Notes under the pieces: generated by a model
Told to the model about the DNA's origin: nothing
Database searches by the model: none
What the model saw: only the letters and a program-made list of their open reading frames with translations
Assembly (NCBI GenBank): GCA_030636465.1
Contig: DAOVWW010000104.1
Location: 1-6,096 of the forward strand
Length of the DNA: 6,096 nt
Direction: 5' to 3'
From: Gammaproteobacteria bacterium
GTDB lineage: Bacteria > Pseudomonadota > Gammaproteobacteria > BMS3Bbin11
Part shown: piece by piece, positions 1 through 6,037 of the stretch
How positions within the stretch are numbered: the stretch's first letter is position 1
Layout: every line of letters begins with the position of its first letter
Position numbers and translations under genes: made by a program

Positions 1-150
1 GGATCTGTCGAGTTGCCAATTTCTGTGAAACAAGACACAAACTTGCCAGAGCTGAGCCTGAACAGCACCCGGGTAGTTCGAGAACTGGAGGCCCATCTGA
101 ACAAAGAGGGGAACAAATATAGAGCAAAATCACGTGGCTTTTATAAATAG
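1..150 (+). CDS. C-terminal fragment of an unidentified protein (5' end outside window)
   Basis: Frame 1 is open from the first base to a TAG at 148-150, giving 49 residues. The fragment has a beta-like start (GSVELPISVKQ) followed by a charged, probably helical tail rich in Arg, Lys and Glu. I do not recognise the family from this piece. The stop lies only 12 bp before the ATG of the cyclase, and no terminator or promoter is visible between them, so the two genes are probably co-transcribed and may be translationally coupled. The reading frame could in principle be a chance opening, but its position directly before the cyclase start and its unbroken run support a real gene end. Confidence 0.55.
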   Translation, partial: GSVELPISVKQDTNLPELSLNSTRVVRELEAHLNKEGNKYRAKSRGFYK

Positions 151-162
151 AAAATCGTCGTG

Positions 163-2127
163 ATGTTCCCCTTTCGCTACAAACTCTCTCTGATTATTGC
201 CACGGTAGCTTTATTGATTTTAGGCCTGGCATTTGTTGCGGTAGACCATGAAATTGAAAAAGAATTCCGTCTGGTTATTGAACAGCGCCTGGAACAGGCA
301 CAGAATGTTGTAAGCCAACGCATGGATGATCGTTTTGATCGTTTGTTTAGCCAGGCCGTTACTGTGTCAGACAGCAAGCTCATCCAGGACGTGATTACTG
401 ATAAAAGTCTGAGCCGGGTTACCCGTGATGACATTGTGATGGAGGAAGTCTTACCAAGGTTAATCCTGGCTGACATGCTGTTGGTTACTGATGAGGAAGG
501 GGCGTTGCTAGCGAGCTCTAGCGAGACAGAGCTATTCTGGCAGCAGTTAAACAAGCAAGCTGTCTATCAATCGGGTCTTGAGGGGGAAGAGGTTGTTGGT
601 TTAGCTGTACTGGGTGATGTCTGGCTACAATGGGTGATGTTGCCAGTATTTATTGGTGATCAAATGTTTGGCACAGTAATTCTTGTCACCCGGCTGGGAG
701 AACAGGAATTACAGAAGATCAGTCAATTGACGGGCACAGAGTTGCTGATTGCCACTGATACAGCATACCTGGCAACTAGCTGGAATAATCATAGAGCGTC
801 AAACGGGATAAAAACCTCAACATCAAATAAATCCCTGACCTTTGCTGATCTGGTGATGAATACCAGATCAGGGACGGATCAGGGGGGCGACACAAATGAA
901 ATTAATCTGCAGGGTGAGCGCTACCTATTGCGTTACATGTTGCCGGAGAATCCATTTATCCCTGATTTTGCAGTAGCGCAGTCACTGGATCAGTCATTAG
1001 CTTTTATACAGGCGATTAAGTATGTGATGTTGACCATCGCGCTGATAGCGCTCGTTATAGCGGCAGGCCTTGGTTATATTTTTGCCTATAGCGTATCAAG
1101 TCCCATTTACTTGTTGCGTAAAGCAACTCGTGCGATTGCAGAGGAAGATTTTAGTCAACACCTGGATATCCGAACCCGGGATGAATTCCGCGAGCTCGGT
1201 GAGTCGTTTAATCAGATGAGTGCTTCGCTGGCAGAGAAAGAAAAAATACGCCTGGCACTGGATAAGTCAGTATCCAGGGAGGTGGCAGATCATTTGTTGC
1301 AGCAGGGCGTTCATCTCGGTGGAGAAACCCGCGAGGCAACAATATTATTCGCCGACATAAGAGACTTTACTTCCCTCAGTGAACAATTAAGCGAAAACGA
1401 GCTGCTGGAAATGTTAAACGAATATTTCACCCGTATTAACGTTTGCATACAGCAATACCACGGCACCATCGATAAATTTATCGGCGATGCAGTGATGGGA
1501 ATTTTTGGTGTGCCTGTTGATGATGCCCAGCATGCCTGTCACGCAGTTCAGGCAGCACACGCTATGTGTAAAGCCGTGGCTTTATTTAATGAAGAAGTAA
1601 GCAGCAAGTATGGCTGTGAGATAAATATTGGTATCGGTATTAACACCGGCCAGGTCGTCTCTGGTTTGATGGGATCGGAAGACCGCCTGAATTACACCGT
1701 ACTTGGCGACCAGGTCAATATTGCTTCCCGGGTGGAAGGCTTAAGTAAATTATATGGGGCTGGTATCGTCGTTACCGGTGAAACACGCGCCGCAGTGATA
1801 AGCCAGTCTGAGCAGAAGAGTAACGTCGTCTACCGTCGCCTGGATACCGTACAGATGAAGGGAAAAACGGTTGGCATCGATATCTTTGAACCGATGCAAA
1901 ACATGGAAGGCCTGGACAAAAAATTGCAGAGTTATCACCAGGCTTTAGACTTGATATTAAATCACGAGTTTGAACTGGCGCAGCAGGCCTTTGTGAAATA
2001 CACGGCTTTATGGCCCAGTGATAAAGTGGCACAATTATGGCTGCAGCGATCACAATCATATGCTGCGCAGGCTGAAATATTTGATCAGGATTATAGTAAT
2101 GGCGTGAGGGTTTTGACGTCAAAGTAG
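163..2127 (+). CDS. Membrane-bound class III adenylate/guanylate cyclase with periplasmic sensor, HAMP domain and TPR-like tail
   Basis: This 654-residue inner-membrane signalling enzyme most likely makes cyclic AMP from ATP. Residues about 8-27 form a first membrane helix. Residues about 28-284 are a periplasmic sensor, perhaps Cache-like by size and layout. Residues about 285-309 form a second helix, followed by HAMP to about 360 (SSPI, then DEFRELGESFNQM). The catalytic domain spans about 390-545. It holds FADIRDF with metal ligand D398, DKFIGDAVM with K438 and second metal ligand D442, and YTVLGDQVNIASR with T512, N519 and R523. The Lys/Thr pair is the adenine-selecting pattern known from class IIIb cyclases, and all six key residues are present, so it should be active. 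Residues about 594-642 resemble a TPR helical pair. GTG at 160 is an alternative start one codon upstream; ATG is preferred, as neither has a good Shine-Dalgarno. A second TAG follows the stop directly. The ligand is unknown. Confidence 0.93.
   Translation: MFPFRYKLSLIIATVALLILGLAFVAVDHEIEKEFRLVIEQRLEQAQNVVSQRMDDRFDRLFSQAVTVSDSKLIQDVITDKSLSRVTRDDIVMEEVLPRLILADMLLVTDEEGALLASSSETELFWQQLNKQAVYQSGLEGEEVVGLAVLGDVWLQWVMLPVFIGDQMFGTVILVTRLGEQELQKISQLTGTELLIATDTAYLATSWNNHRASNGIKTSTSNKSLTFADLVMNTRSGTDQGGDTNEINLQGERYLLRYMLPENPFIPDFAVAQSLDQSLAFIQAIKYVMLTIALIALVIAAGLGYIFAYSVSSPIYLLRKATRAIAEEDFSQHLDIRTRDEFRELGESFNQMSASLAEKEKIRLALDKSVSREVADHLLQQGVHLGGETREATILFADIRDFTSLSEQLSENELLEMLNEYFTRINVCIQQYHGTIDKFIGDAVMGIFGVPVDDAQHACHAVQAAHAMCKAVALFNEEVSSKYGCEINIGIGINTGQVVSGLMGSEDRLNYTVLGDQVNIASRVEGLSKLYGAGIVVTGETRAAVISQSEQKSNVVYRRLDTVQMKGKTVGIDIFEPMQNMEGLDKKLQSYHQALDLILNHEFELAQQAFVKYTALWPSDKVAQLWLQRSQSYAAQAEIFDQDYSNGVRVLTSK
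845..871. repeat. Perfect 10-bp inverted repeat inside the cyclase gene
   Basis: CTGATCTGGT (845-854) and ACCAGATCAG (862-871) are exact reverse complements around a 7-base loop. A further AGATCAGGG/GGATCAGGG direct repeat follows at 866-884. The hairpin lies in the part encoding the sensor region of the cyclase, in a Thr/Ser/Gly-rich, probably loop-forming stretch. No T-run follows, so it is not a classical intrinsic terminator. It may be chance, or a local RNA structure in the message. Confidence 0.5.
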
Positions 2128-2176
2128 TAGTCATCAAGCTCGCCATTGTTGCCAAAAAATAATTGATAAAGATGCC

Positions 2177-2875
2177 ATGAAAAAACAAATAAAACTTTCA
2201 TACTTTTCTGATGTGCTCTGTTTCTGGGCCTATGCTGCACAAATTCGTCTGGATGAATTAGAGGGAAAGTTTGGTGAAAAAATCATAGTTAAACATCATT
2301 TTATTTCAGTATTTGGCAATACAGAGCAGCGGATTGGAGAGGGCTGGAAAGATCGGGGCAGCTATACAGGGTTTGCTCAACATGTCATTGATGCGGCTAA
2401 AGCATTTCCTCATCTCCATGTGAACCCTGAGATATGGAAAAGTACCAGGCCGAAGACTTCAGCGATGAGTCATTGTTTCTTAAAAGCCGTACAACTGCTG
2501 GAAGAAAAAGAGCTGATTTCTACTTCCGTTAGTGCAAGTTATGGCAAAACTGTATTTGAAGAAACATTGTGGCGGGTCCGCTGTGCTTTCTTTGTAGATG
2601 CACTGGATATAGGTAATATTTCAGTGCTGAAAAATATTGCTGAGGAACTGCAGCTGCCAATGACAGAGATCGAACAAGTTTTAAATGATGGGACAGCCCT
2701 TGCTGCTTTAATGAGTGATATGGAAAAGAAGGAATTATTAAAACTGGAAGGCAGCCCTTCCTATGTGATGAATGATGGCCGGCAAAAGTTGTACGGCAAT
2801 ATCGGTTACCGCGTCATCGAGGCAAACATCACCGAATTACTAGAGCATGATAATAACCAGCTCAGCTGGTGTTGA
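2177..2875 (+). CDS. DsbA/FrnE-like thioredoxin-fold protein (DsbA family) with CFWA in place of CxxC
   Basis: This 232-residue protein has no signal peptide and should be cytoplasmic. It has the layout of the DsbA/FrnE/2-hydroxychromene-2-carboxylate isomerase group. A first beta strand (KLSYFSDVLC) leads into the active-site helix, a helical insertion covers about 60-170, and a second half of the thioredoxin fold has the expected cis-proline loop EGSPSYV (P194) followed by GRQKLYGNIGYRVIEANI. The active-site motif is C15-F-W-A18, so the usual second cysteine is absent. Other cysteines are C100, C136 and the last residue, C232. Known relatives act as disulfide oxidoreductases, glutathione-dependent isomerases or chaperones. 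With one catalytic Cys, a glutathione-linked or isomerase-type role is more likely than dithiol oxidation. It starts 49 bp after the cyclase stop with only a weak purine-rich site, and precedes the glycosyltransferase by 30 bp, so it is probably in the same transcript. The substrate is unknown. Confidence 0.85.
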   Translation: MKKQIKLSYFSDVLCFWAYAAQIRLDELEGKFGEKIIVKHHFISVFGNTEQRIGEGWKDRGSYTGFAQHVIDAAKAFPHLHVNPEIWKSTRPKTSAMSHCFLKAVQLLEEKELISTSVSASYGKTVFEETLWRVRCAFFVDALDIGNISVLKNIAEELQLPMTEIEQVLNDGTALAALMSDMEKKELLKLEGSPSYVMNDGRQKLYGNIGYRVIEANITELLEHDNNQLSWC

Positions 2876-2905
2876 TCACTACGGAATGATCCACGCTATC
2901 CTTTT

Positions 2906-4378
2906 ATGATAGAAAAAAGCCAGGTTTCAGTTCCATTGTATGAACCCAGGGATCAGCGAACAGTAGATAAATACCTGTCCCAATATTCTGCACCTGAAGC
3001 GCGACTACAGTCTTCACAACTTTCACATCTAGCAGAACGCGACTGGGATTATGTGGTTACCATTCCTGCCTGTGGAGAAGATGAATTTCTGCCCGGAGCG
3101 CTAGATTCCATCAATGAATGCTGGGTAGCTAGAAGCAATAAAAAAGTACTTTGTATCGTCGTGCTGAATGGCAATGCAGCACGAGAGGCTGAATTCAAGT
3201 TATCCAATCGAAAGATGCGGGACTGGTTCAGCAAGCACTGTACGCCGGTTGCTGCCTCCCTTAACCCTGATAATACCTGCCCCCAGTCACTTGTGAGCTG
3301 GAAAAATATTGATATTCTTATCGTTGATCGATCACAGAAACCATGGTTAATCCCCTCTGACCAGGGAGTCGGCCTGGTTAGAAAAATTGGTGCAGATATT
3401 GCGCTATATCTAATAGCCCACGGATGGATAAGCTGTCCCTGGATACATACGACTGATGCCGATGCCAGGGTGCCAGATGATTATTTCCTGAGGGCCTCTG
3501 AGCCGCACATAAGTATAGACGGTAACAGTCTGCTTCCCAGCTGTTTTATCTATCCCTATCAGCATATTCCAGACCCGGAAATGGAACAGCATGATCACCA
3601 GAGGTACTGGTCTGCATTAACTGATTATGAACTATGGCTACGTTATTATGTGGAGGGATTGGAATGGGCAGGGTCCAGTTATGCCTACCCGTCAATTGGA
3701 AGTCTACTGGCCTTTGATGCCCTGGCGTATGCAAGAACTCGTGGATTCCCGAAACGTATGGCGGGGGAAGATTTTTATTTTCAGAACAAGCTGGCCAAGG
3801 TCGGTGCGATGATTACGCTGAAAGGGAAACCAATAAAGTTATTAACCAGGGCATCTACCAGAGTGCCTTTTGGAACAGGCCAGGGAACAATTTCTATCGA
3901 TAAAATGAATCTTAGTGGAGATGCATATACGGTTTATCATCCGGGAGTATTTTATTTCCTAAAGACTTTTAACAAAGCTGTACTAGCCTGGTTTGAGGGT
4001 GAAAATTTGAATGATAAACAAGGCCAGAAACAATTTATTATATCACTGGATAAAGTGTTGCAACTGAAGATTAAGGACAGCAGCAGCCGAAGAAAATGGC
4101 TGGAAAAATTACTAGATGAACTAAATATCTTTGACAATCTGCAGGCAGCAACAAAAAGATCTAAATCATTACAGGGTGCCTGTAATCAATTCAATGTCTG
4201 GTTTGACGGTTTCAGAACCCTGAAGCTCATCCACAGATTAAGAGATGATATCTATGGCAGTCTCCCACTTTTAGATGCATTGCAAGGTTCAGCTTTTCTC
4301 CAAATACCCGAACTGAAGGCTGATAGTGCGAAGTTAAAAACTATCTGGCTTGAGAGCCTTCGAGCTAATTCACACTAG
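2906..4378 (+). CDS. GT2-like (GT-A fold) glycosyltransferase of unknown acceptor
   Basis: This 490-residue soluble protein has no signal peptide or clear membrane helix. The GT-A pattern is visible in order: VVTIPACGEDEFLPGALDSI (about 50-69) as the first strand of the nucleotide-sugar site, VVLNGN (85-90), then TTDADARVP with the DxD metal motif D184/D186, and MAGEDFYF with E288/D289 as the likely catalytic-base region. A short motif STRVPFGTGQGT (317-328) follows. The last 160 residues form a mainly helical domain without a recognised fold. GT2 enzymes transfer a sugar from a nucleotide donor. Neither donor nor acceptor can be told here, and no polysaccharide cluster surrounds the gene. 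The ATG at 2906 has no clear Shine-Dalgarno. It lies 30 bp after, and in the same frame as, the stop of the DsbA-like gene, so coupled translation is plausible. Its end overlaps the convergent DUF4124 gene by 14 bp. The GT fold is fairly sure, the function is not. Confidence 0.8.
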   Translation: MIEKSQVSVPLYEPRDQRTVDKYLSQYSAPEARLQSSQLSHLAERDWDYVVTIPACGEDEFLPGALDSINECWVARSNKKVLCIVVLNGNAAREAEFKLSNRKMRDWFSKHCTPVAASLNPDNTCPQSLVSWKNIDILIVDRSQKPWLIPSDQGVGLVRKIGADIALYLIAHGWISCPWIHTTDADARVPDDYFLRASEPHISIDGNSLLPSCFIYPYQHIPDPEMEQHDHQRYWSALTDYELWLRYYVEGLEWAGSSYAYPSIGSLLAFDALAYARTRGFPKRMAGEDFYFQNKLAKVGAMITLKGKPIKLLTRASTRVPFGTGQGTISIDKMNLSGDAYTVYHPGVFYFLKTFNKAVLAWFEGENLNDKQGQKQFIISLDKVLQLKIKDSSSRRKWLEKLLDELNIFDNLQAATKRSKSLQGACNQFNVWFDGFRTLKLIHRLRDDIYGSLPLLDALQGSAFLQIPELKADSAKLKTIWLESLRANSH

Positions 4379-4781
4379 TCGGCAGCTGTACAGGGCGAGG
4401 GTTTACAGTGGGTAAACCCGGGCGATTCCGATAGGGCTGATTGCTGATTACAGATGGGTTGATGATAGTGGTTCTGCCAGATGAGGGAGGAGGGCTAACA
4501 GGTTCGTTCTCTTCTTCCTTACGTTTTTCTTCTTCAACGATGCGCTCTTTTTCCAGTTGATCACCAATCTCTTCGGTTTCTTTATGGCGCTCAATGCCTT
4601 CGTCGTAGGCTTCCTGGTCGTAAGTGTCTTTTATTTCTAATGTTTTAGTCCCTTTTACATATTTTGCTGCCTTTTGGTCTCCATAATGAACATTACCCTG
4701 ATCGTCGGTCCATTTCTTCACCGTATCAGCATTTGTTGTAATGGAGATGAATAGTGCTAAAAATAAAATAACTGGTTTCAT
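4365..4781 (-). CDS. DUF4124 domain-containing small exported protein
   Basis: This 138-residue protein has an evident signal peptide (1-18, cleavage after TTNA). Residues about 19-50 are the DUF4124 domain, with the typical VKKWTDDQGNVHYGDQ core. Residues about 55-93 are a highly charged Glu/Lys-rich helix or coiled coil. The tail from 94 is Pro/Ser/Asn-rich and probably disordered. DUF4124 proteins are common in gamma- and betaproteobacteria as small periplasmic or envelope proteins. Their function is unknown. The start is well supported: ATG at 4781-4779 follows a perfect AGGAGG with a 5-base spacer, and a sigma-70-like promoter lies upstream. The stop (TAG, 4367-4365) lies inside the end of the convergent glycosyltransferase gene. 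The gene is divergent from the esterase, with a 114-bp spacer. Confidence 0.9.
   Translation of the reverse strand: MKPVILFLALFISITTNADTVKKWTDDQGNVHYGDQKAAKYVKGTKTLEIKDTYDQEAYDEGIERHKETEEIGDQLEKERIVEEEKRKEEENEPVSPPPSSGRTTIINPSVISNQPYRNRPGLPTVNPRPVQLPTSVN
4399..4419. repeat. Perfect 8-bp hairpin just past the glycosyltransferase stop
   Basis: GGGTTTAC (4399-4406) and GTAAACCC (4412-4419) are exact reverse complements around the loop AGTGG. The hairpin starts 21 bp after the glycosyltransferase stop and lies in the 3' coding end of the minus-strand DUF4124 gene. No T-run follows on either strand, so it is not a canonical intrinsic terminator. It could still protect or help end either convergent transcript. 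Confidence 0.5.
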
Positions 4782-4786
4782 GCCGT

Positions 4787-4792
4787 CCTCCT
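4787..4792 (-). promoter_or_regulatory. Strong Shine-Dalgarno of the DUF4124 gene
   Basis: The minus strand reads AGGAGG, then 5 bases, then ATG at 4781. It is the best ribosome binding site in the window and fixes the start of the DUF4124 protein. The other genes here have weak or no recognisable site. Confidence 0.85.
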
Positions 4793-4808
4793 GTATTCTT
4801 TCTATAAT

Positions 4809-4837
4809 AGTATAAGAATGTACTCTTCAATGGTAAA
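4809..4837 (-). promoter_or_regulatory. Predicted sigma-70 promoter of the DUF4124 gene
   Basis: On the minus strand TTTACC (4837-4832, 4 of 6 to the -35 consensus) and TATACT (4814-4809, 5 of 6 to the -10 consensus) are separated by exactly 17 bp. Transcription would begin near 4802, giving a leader of about 20 bases that contains the AGGAGG site. The assignment rests on consensus matching only. Confidence 0.5.
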
Positions 4838-4895
4838 TATTTTCATCATCGCAGATGAGATGTTAATGAAGAAGAGATAAACGGTATATAAGAAA

Positions 4896-5900
4896 ATGAA
4901 AATTCAGCAAAAAAGACATATCAAGATGAAACCAGTTTTCTTGAATACATTATGGATAAGTGTTTTTGTTCTGACCATTATGTCTTGTCCGAGCAAGCTG
5001 TATGCAAAAACAAACGATGGTTTAAAGAGCTCTACTATCGACGTGAATGGTCTGAGTCGAAAGTTTTATATTTTCCAGCCGCCATATATGGAATCGAAGA
5101 AGGCTTTTCCCTTGGTGATAGTTTTTCATGGAGGTGGTGGCAGGGCCAGTAAAATGGCCAGATTCTCAGGTTTTACAACACTGGCTGAAAAGCATGGGTT
5201 TATTGCAGTCTTTCCACAGGGTGAAAAGGGTCATTGGTACGATGAGCGCATGCTCACTGCAATGAGTAAACCGGATGGTCGTATAGATGATGTTGAATTC
5301 GTGTTGCACATATTAGAAAGCCTGGAAAAGAACTTTTCTATTGATAAGGATAAAATATTTGCTGTAGGAATTTCCAACGGTGGTATTTTCACTCAGCAGC
5401 TTGCTGTAAAAGCTTCTACACGTTTCAGAGCGATCGCTACACTGACGGCCCAGCTACCTGCAAACCTGAATTTTAATCCAGCTTCACCGGTTGCAGTATT
5501 AATGATCAATGGTACTGATGATCCTTTGATGCCTTACTCAGGTGGGGATGTGGTCGTCACCCTGTCTCCGAGGAAAAGAAGGAATGGCCAGATCAAAACA
5601 CGTGGCAGGGTACTCTCGACCGATAAAACAATTAAACTGTGGCTGAGAAATAATGATTTGTTATCAGTTCAGCCGCTGGAAACTGTGATTGACAAAGATC
5701 CAGAGGATGGCCTCTCAATCAGAAAAACTATCTGGCAAGGGGCTGGTAATAGCTCAAGGGTCGAACTATATAAAGTACTGGGTGGTGGACATACCTGGCC
5801 CGGAAGAAAGAGTTTCCTGCCTGAGAAAATATTGGGTAAAGTAAGTCAGGATATCGACGCATCTGAAATTATCTGGGAGTTTTTTTCATCACTAGAATAG
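4896..5900 (+). CDS. Secreted LpqC/PHB-depolymerase-type esterase (alpha/beta hydrolase, CE1-like)
   Basis: This 334-residue exported serine hydrolase has a basic N-terminus, a hydrophobic core LWISVFVLTIM (19-29) and a signal-peptide end near KLYA (about 37). The alpha/beta-hydrolase features occur in order: oxyanion loop HGGGG (78-82), VFPQGEKGHWYD, nucleophile elbow GISNGG (S160), INGTDDPLMPY (acid D209), GRVLSTDKTIKLW typical of the LpqC group, and GGGHTWPG (H299). The triad is therefore Ser160-Asp209-His299. Relatives cleave short polyhydroxyalkanoate, feruloyl or acetyl esters; the actual substrate cannot be told from sequence. ATG at 4926 is an alternative start and would give a more usual 20-residue signal before C31, the only cysteine, in a lipobox-like LTIMSC. 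Neither start has a good Shine-Dalgarno. The gene is divergent from DUF4124, and its own promoter is not obvious. No PHA synthesis genes are in view. Confidence 0.88.
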   Translation: MKIQQKRHIKMKPVFLNTLWISVFVLTIMSCPSKLYAKTNDGLKSSTIDVNGLSRKFYIFQPPYMESKKAFPLVIVFHGGGGRASKMARFSGFTTLAEKHGFIAVFPQGEKGHWYDERMLTAMSKPDGRIDDVEFVLHILESLEKNFSIDKDKIFAVGISNGGIFTQQLAVKASTRFRAIATLTAQLPANLNFNPASPVAVLMINGTDDPLMPYSGGDVVVTLSPRKRRNGQIKTRGRVLSTDKTIKLWLRNNDLLSVQPLETVIDKDPEDGLSIRKTIWQGAGNSSRVELYKVLGGGHTWPGRKSFLPEKILGKVSQDIDASEIIWEFFSSLE

Positions 5901-5944
5901 ATTAGTTCCAAGTTTCAAGAGGAAGAAGGTTTATTGAGGAATGT

Positions 5945-6008
5945 GCGCCATCGTTTACGGCATCCTGCCTCTCACGAAACTTGTGCATCCATGCACATCG
6001 TCGCGGCG
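5945..6008. repeat. REP-like palindromic intergenic element, possibly cloverleaf-forming
   Basis: The 137-bp spacer after the esterase holds two short hairpins with TCC or CC loops. One is GGCA-TCC-TGCC (5959-5969), enclosed by GTTTaCG (5953-5959) and CGAAAC (5975-5980). The other is TGTGCAT-CC-ATGCACA (5982-5997), a perfect 7-bp stem. An outer CGCC (5946-5949) can pair with GGCG (6005-6008) to close a cloverleaf. Its GC-rich, CpG-rich texture differs from the AT-rich flanks. Paired CATCCTG/CATCCATG hairpins like these recall dispersed intergenic repeats of marine gammaproteobacteria. That resemblance is from memory and only one copy lies in this window. It may also help end the esterase transcript. 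Confidence 0.5.
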
Positions 6009-6037
6009 GTTGATATTGTGCAAACCATTTTAAAAAA

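Noticed and set aside
177..554. A 125-codon minus-strand ORF opposite the cyclase N-terminal region.
   Set aside because: It is fully contained in the well-supported cyclase gene, its product is a low-complexity Ser/Arg-rich sequence, and it has no ribosome binding site or domain.
1772..2188. A 138-codon minus-strand ORF opposite the cyclase C-terminal region.
   Set aside because: It lies antisense to conserved cyclase catalytic and TPR-like codons and has no recognisable domain; it is best explained as a shadow frame.
2867..2910. UGA stop of the DsbA-like gene directly after a Cys codon, in frame with the next gene 11 codons on, with a small GATCA/TGATC hairpin: possible selenocysteine or read-through fusion.
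   Set aside because: The 5-bp hairpin includes the UGA itself and does not resemble a bacterial SECIS placed downstream. The 10 intervening codons look like spacer, and the length to the UGA suits a complete DsbA-family protein.
4803..4808. Perfect TATAAT on the plus strand as the -10 of the esterase promoter.
   Set aside because: No -35-like hexamer lies 16-18 bp upstream; that position is the start of the DUF4124 coding sequence. There is no extended TGn motif.
5880..5890. T-run near the esterase end as an intrinsic terminator.
   Set aside because: No GC-rich stem precedes the T-run, and it lies inside the coding sequence (Phe-Phe codons).
5941..6033. A 30-codon ORF with an upstream GAGGA, running through the palindromic element.
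   Set aside because: Its codons are dictated by the hairpins, the GAGGA is too close to the ATG, and another frame is equally open, so it is probably spurious.
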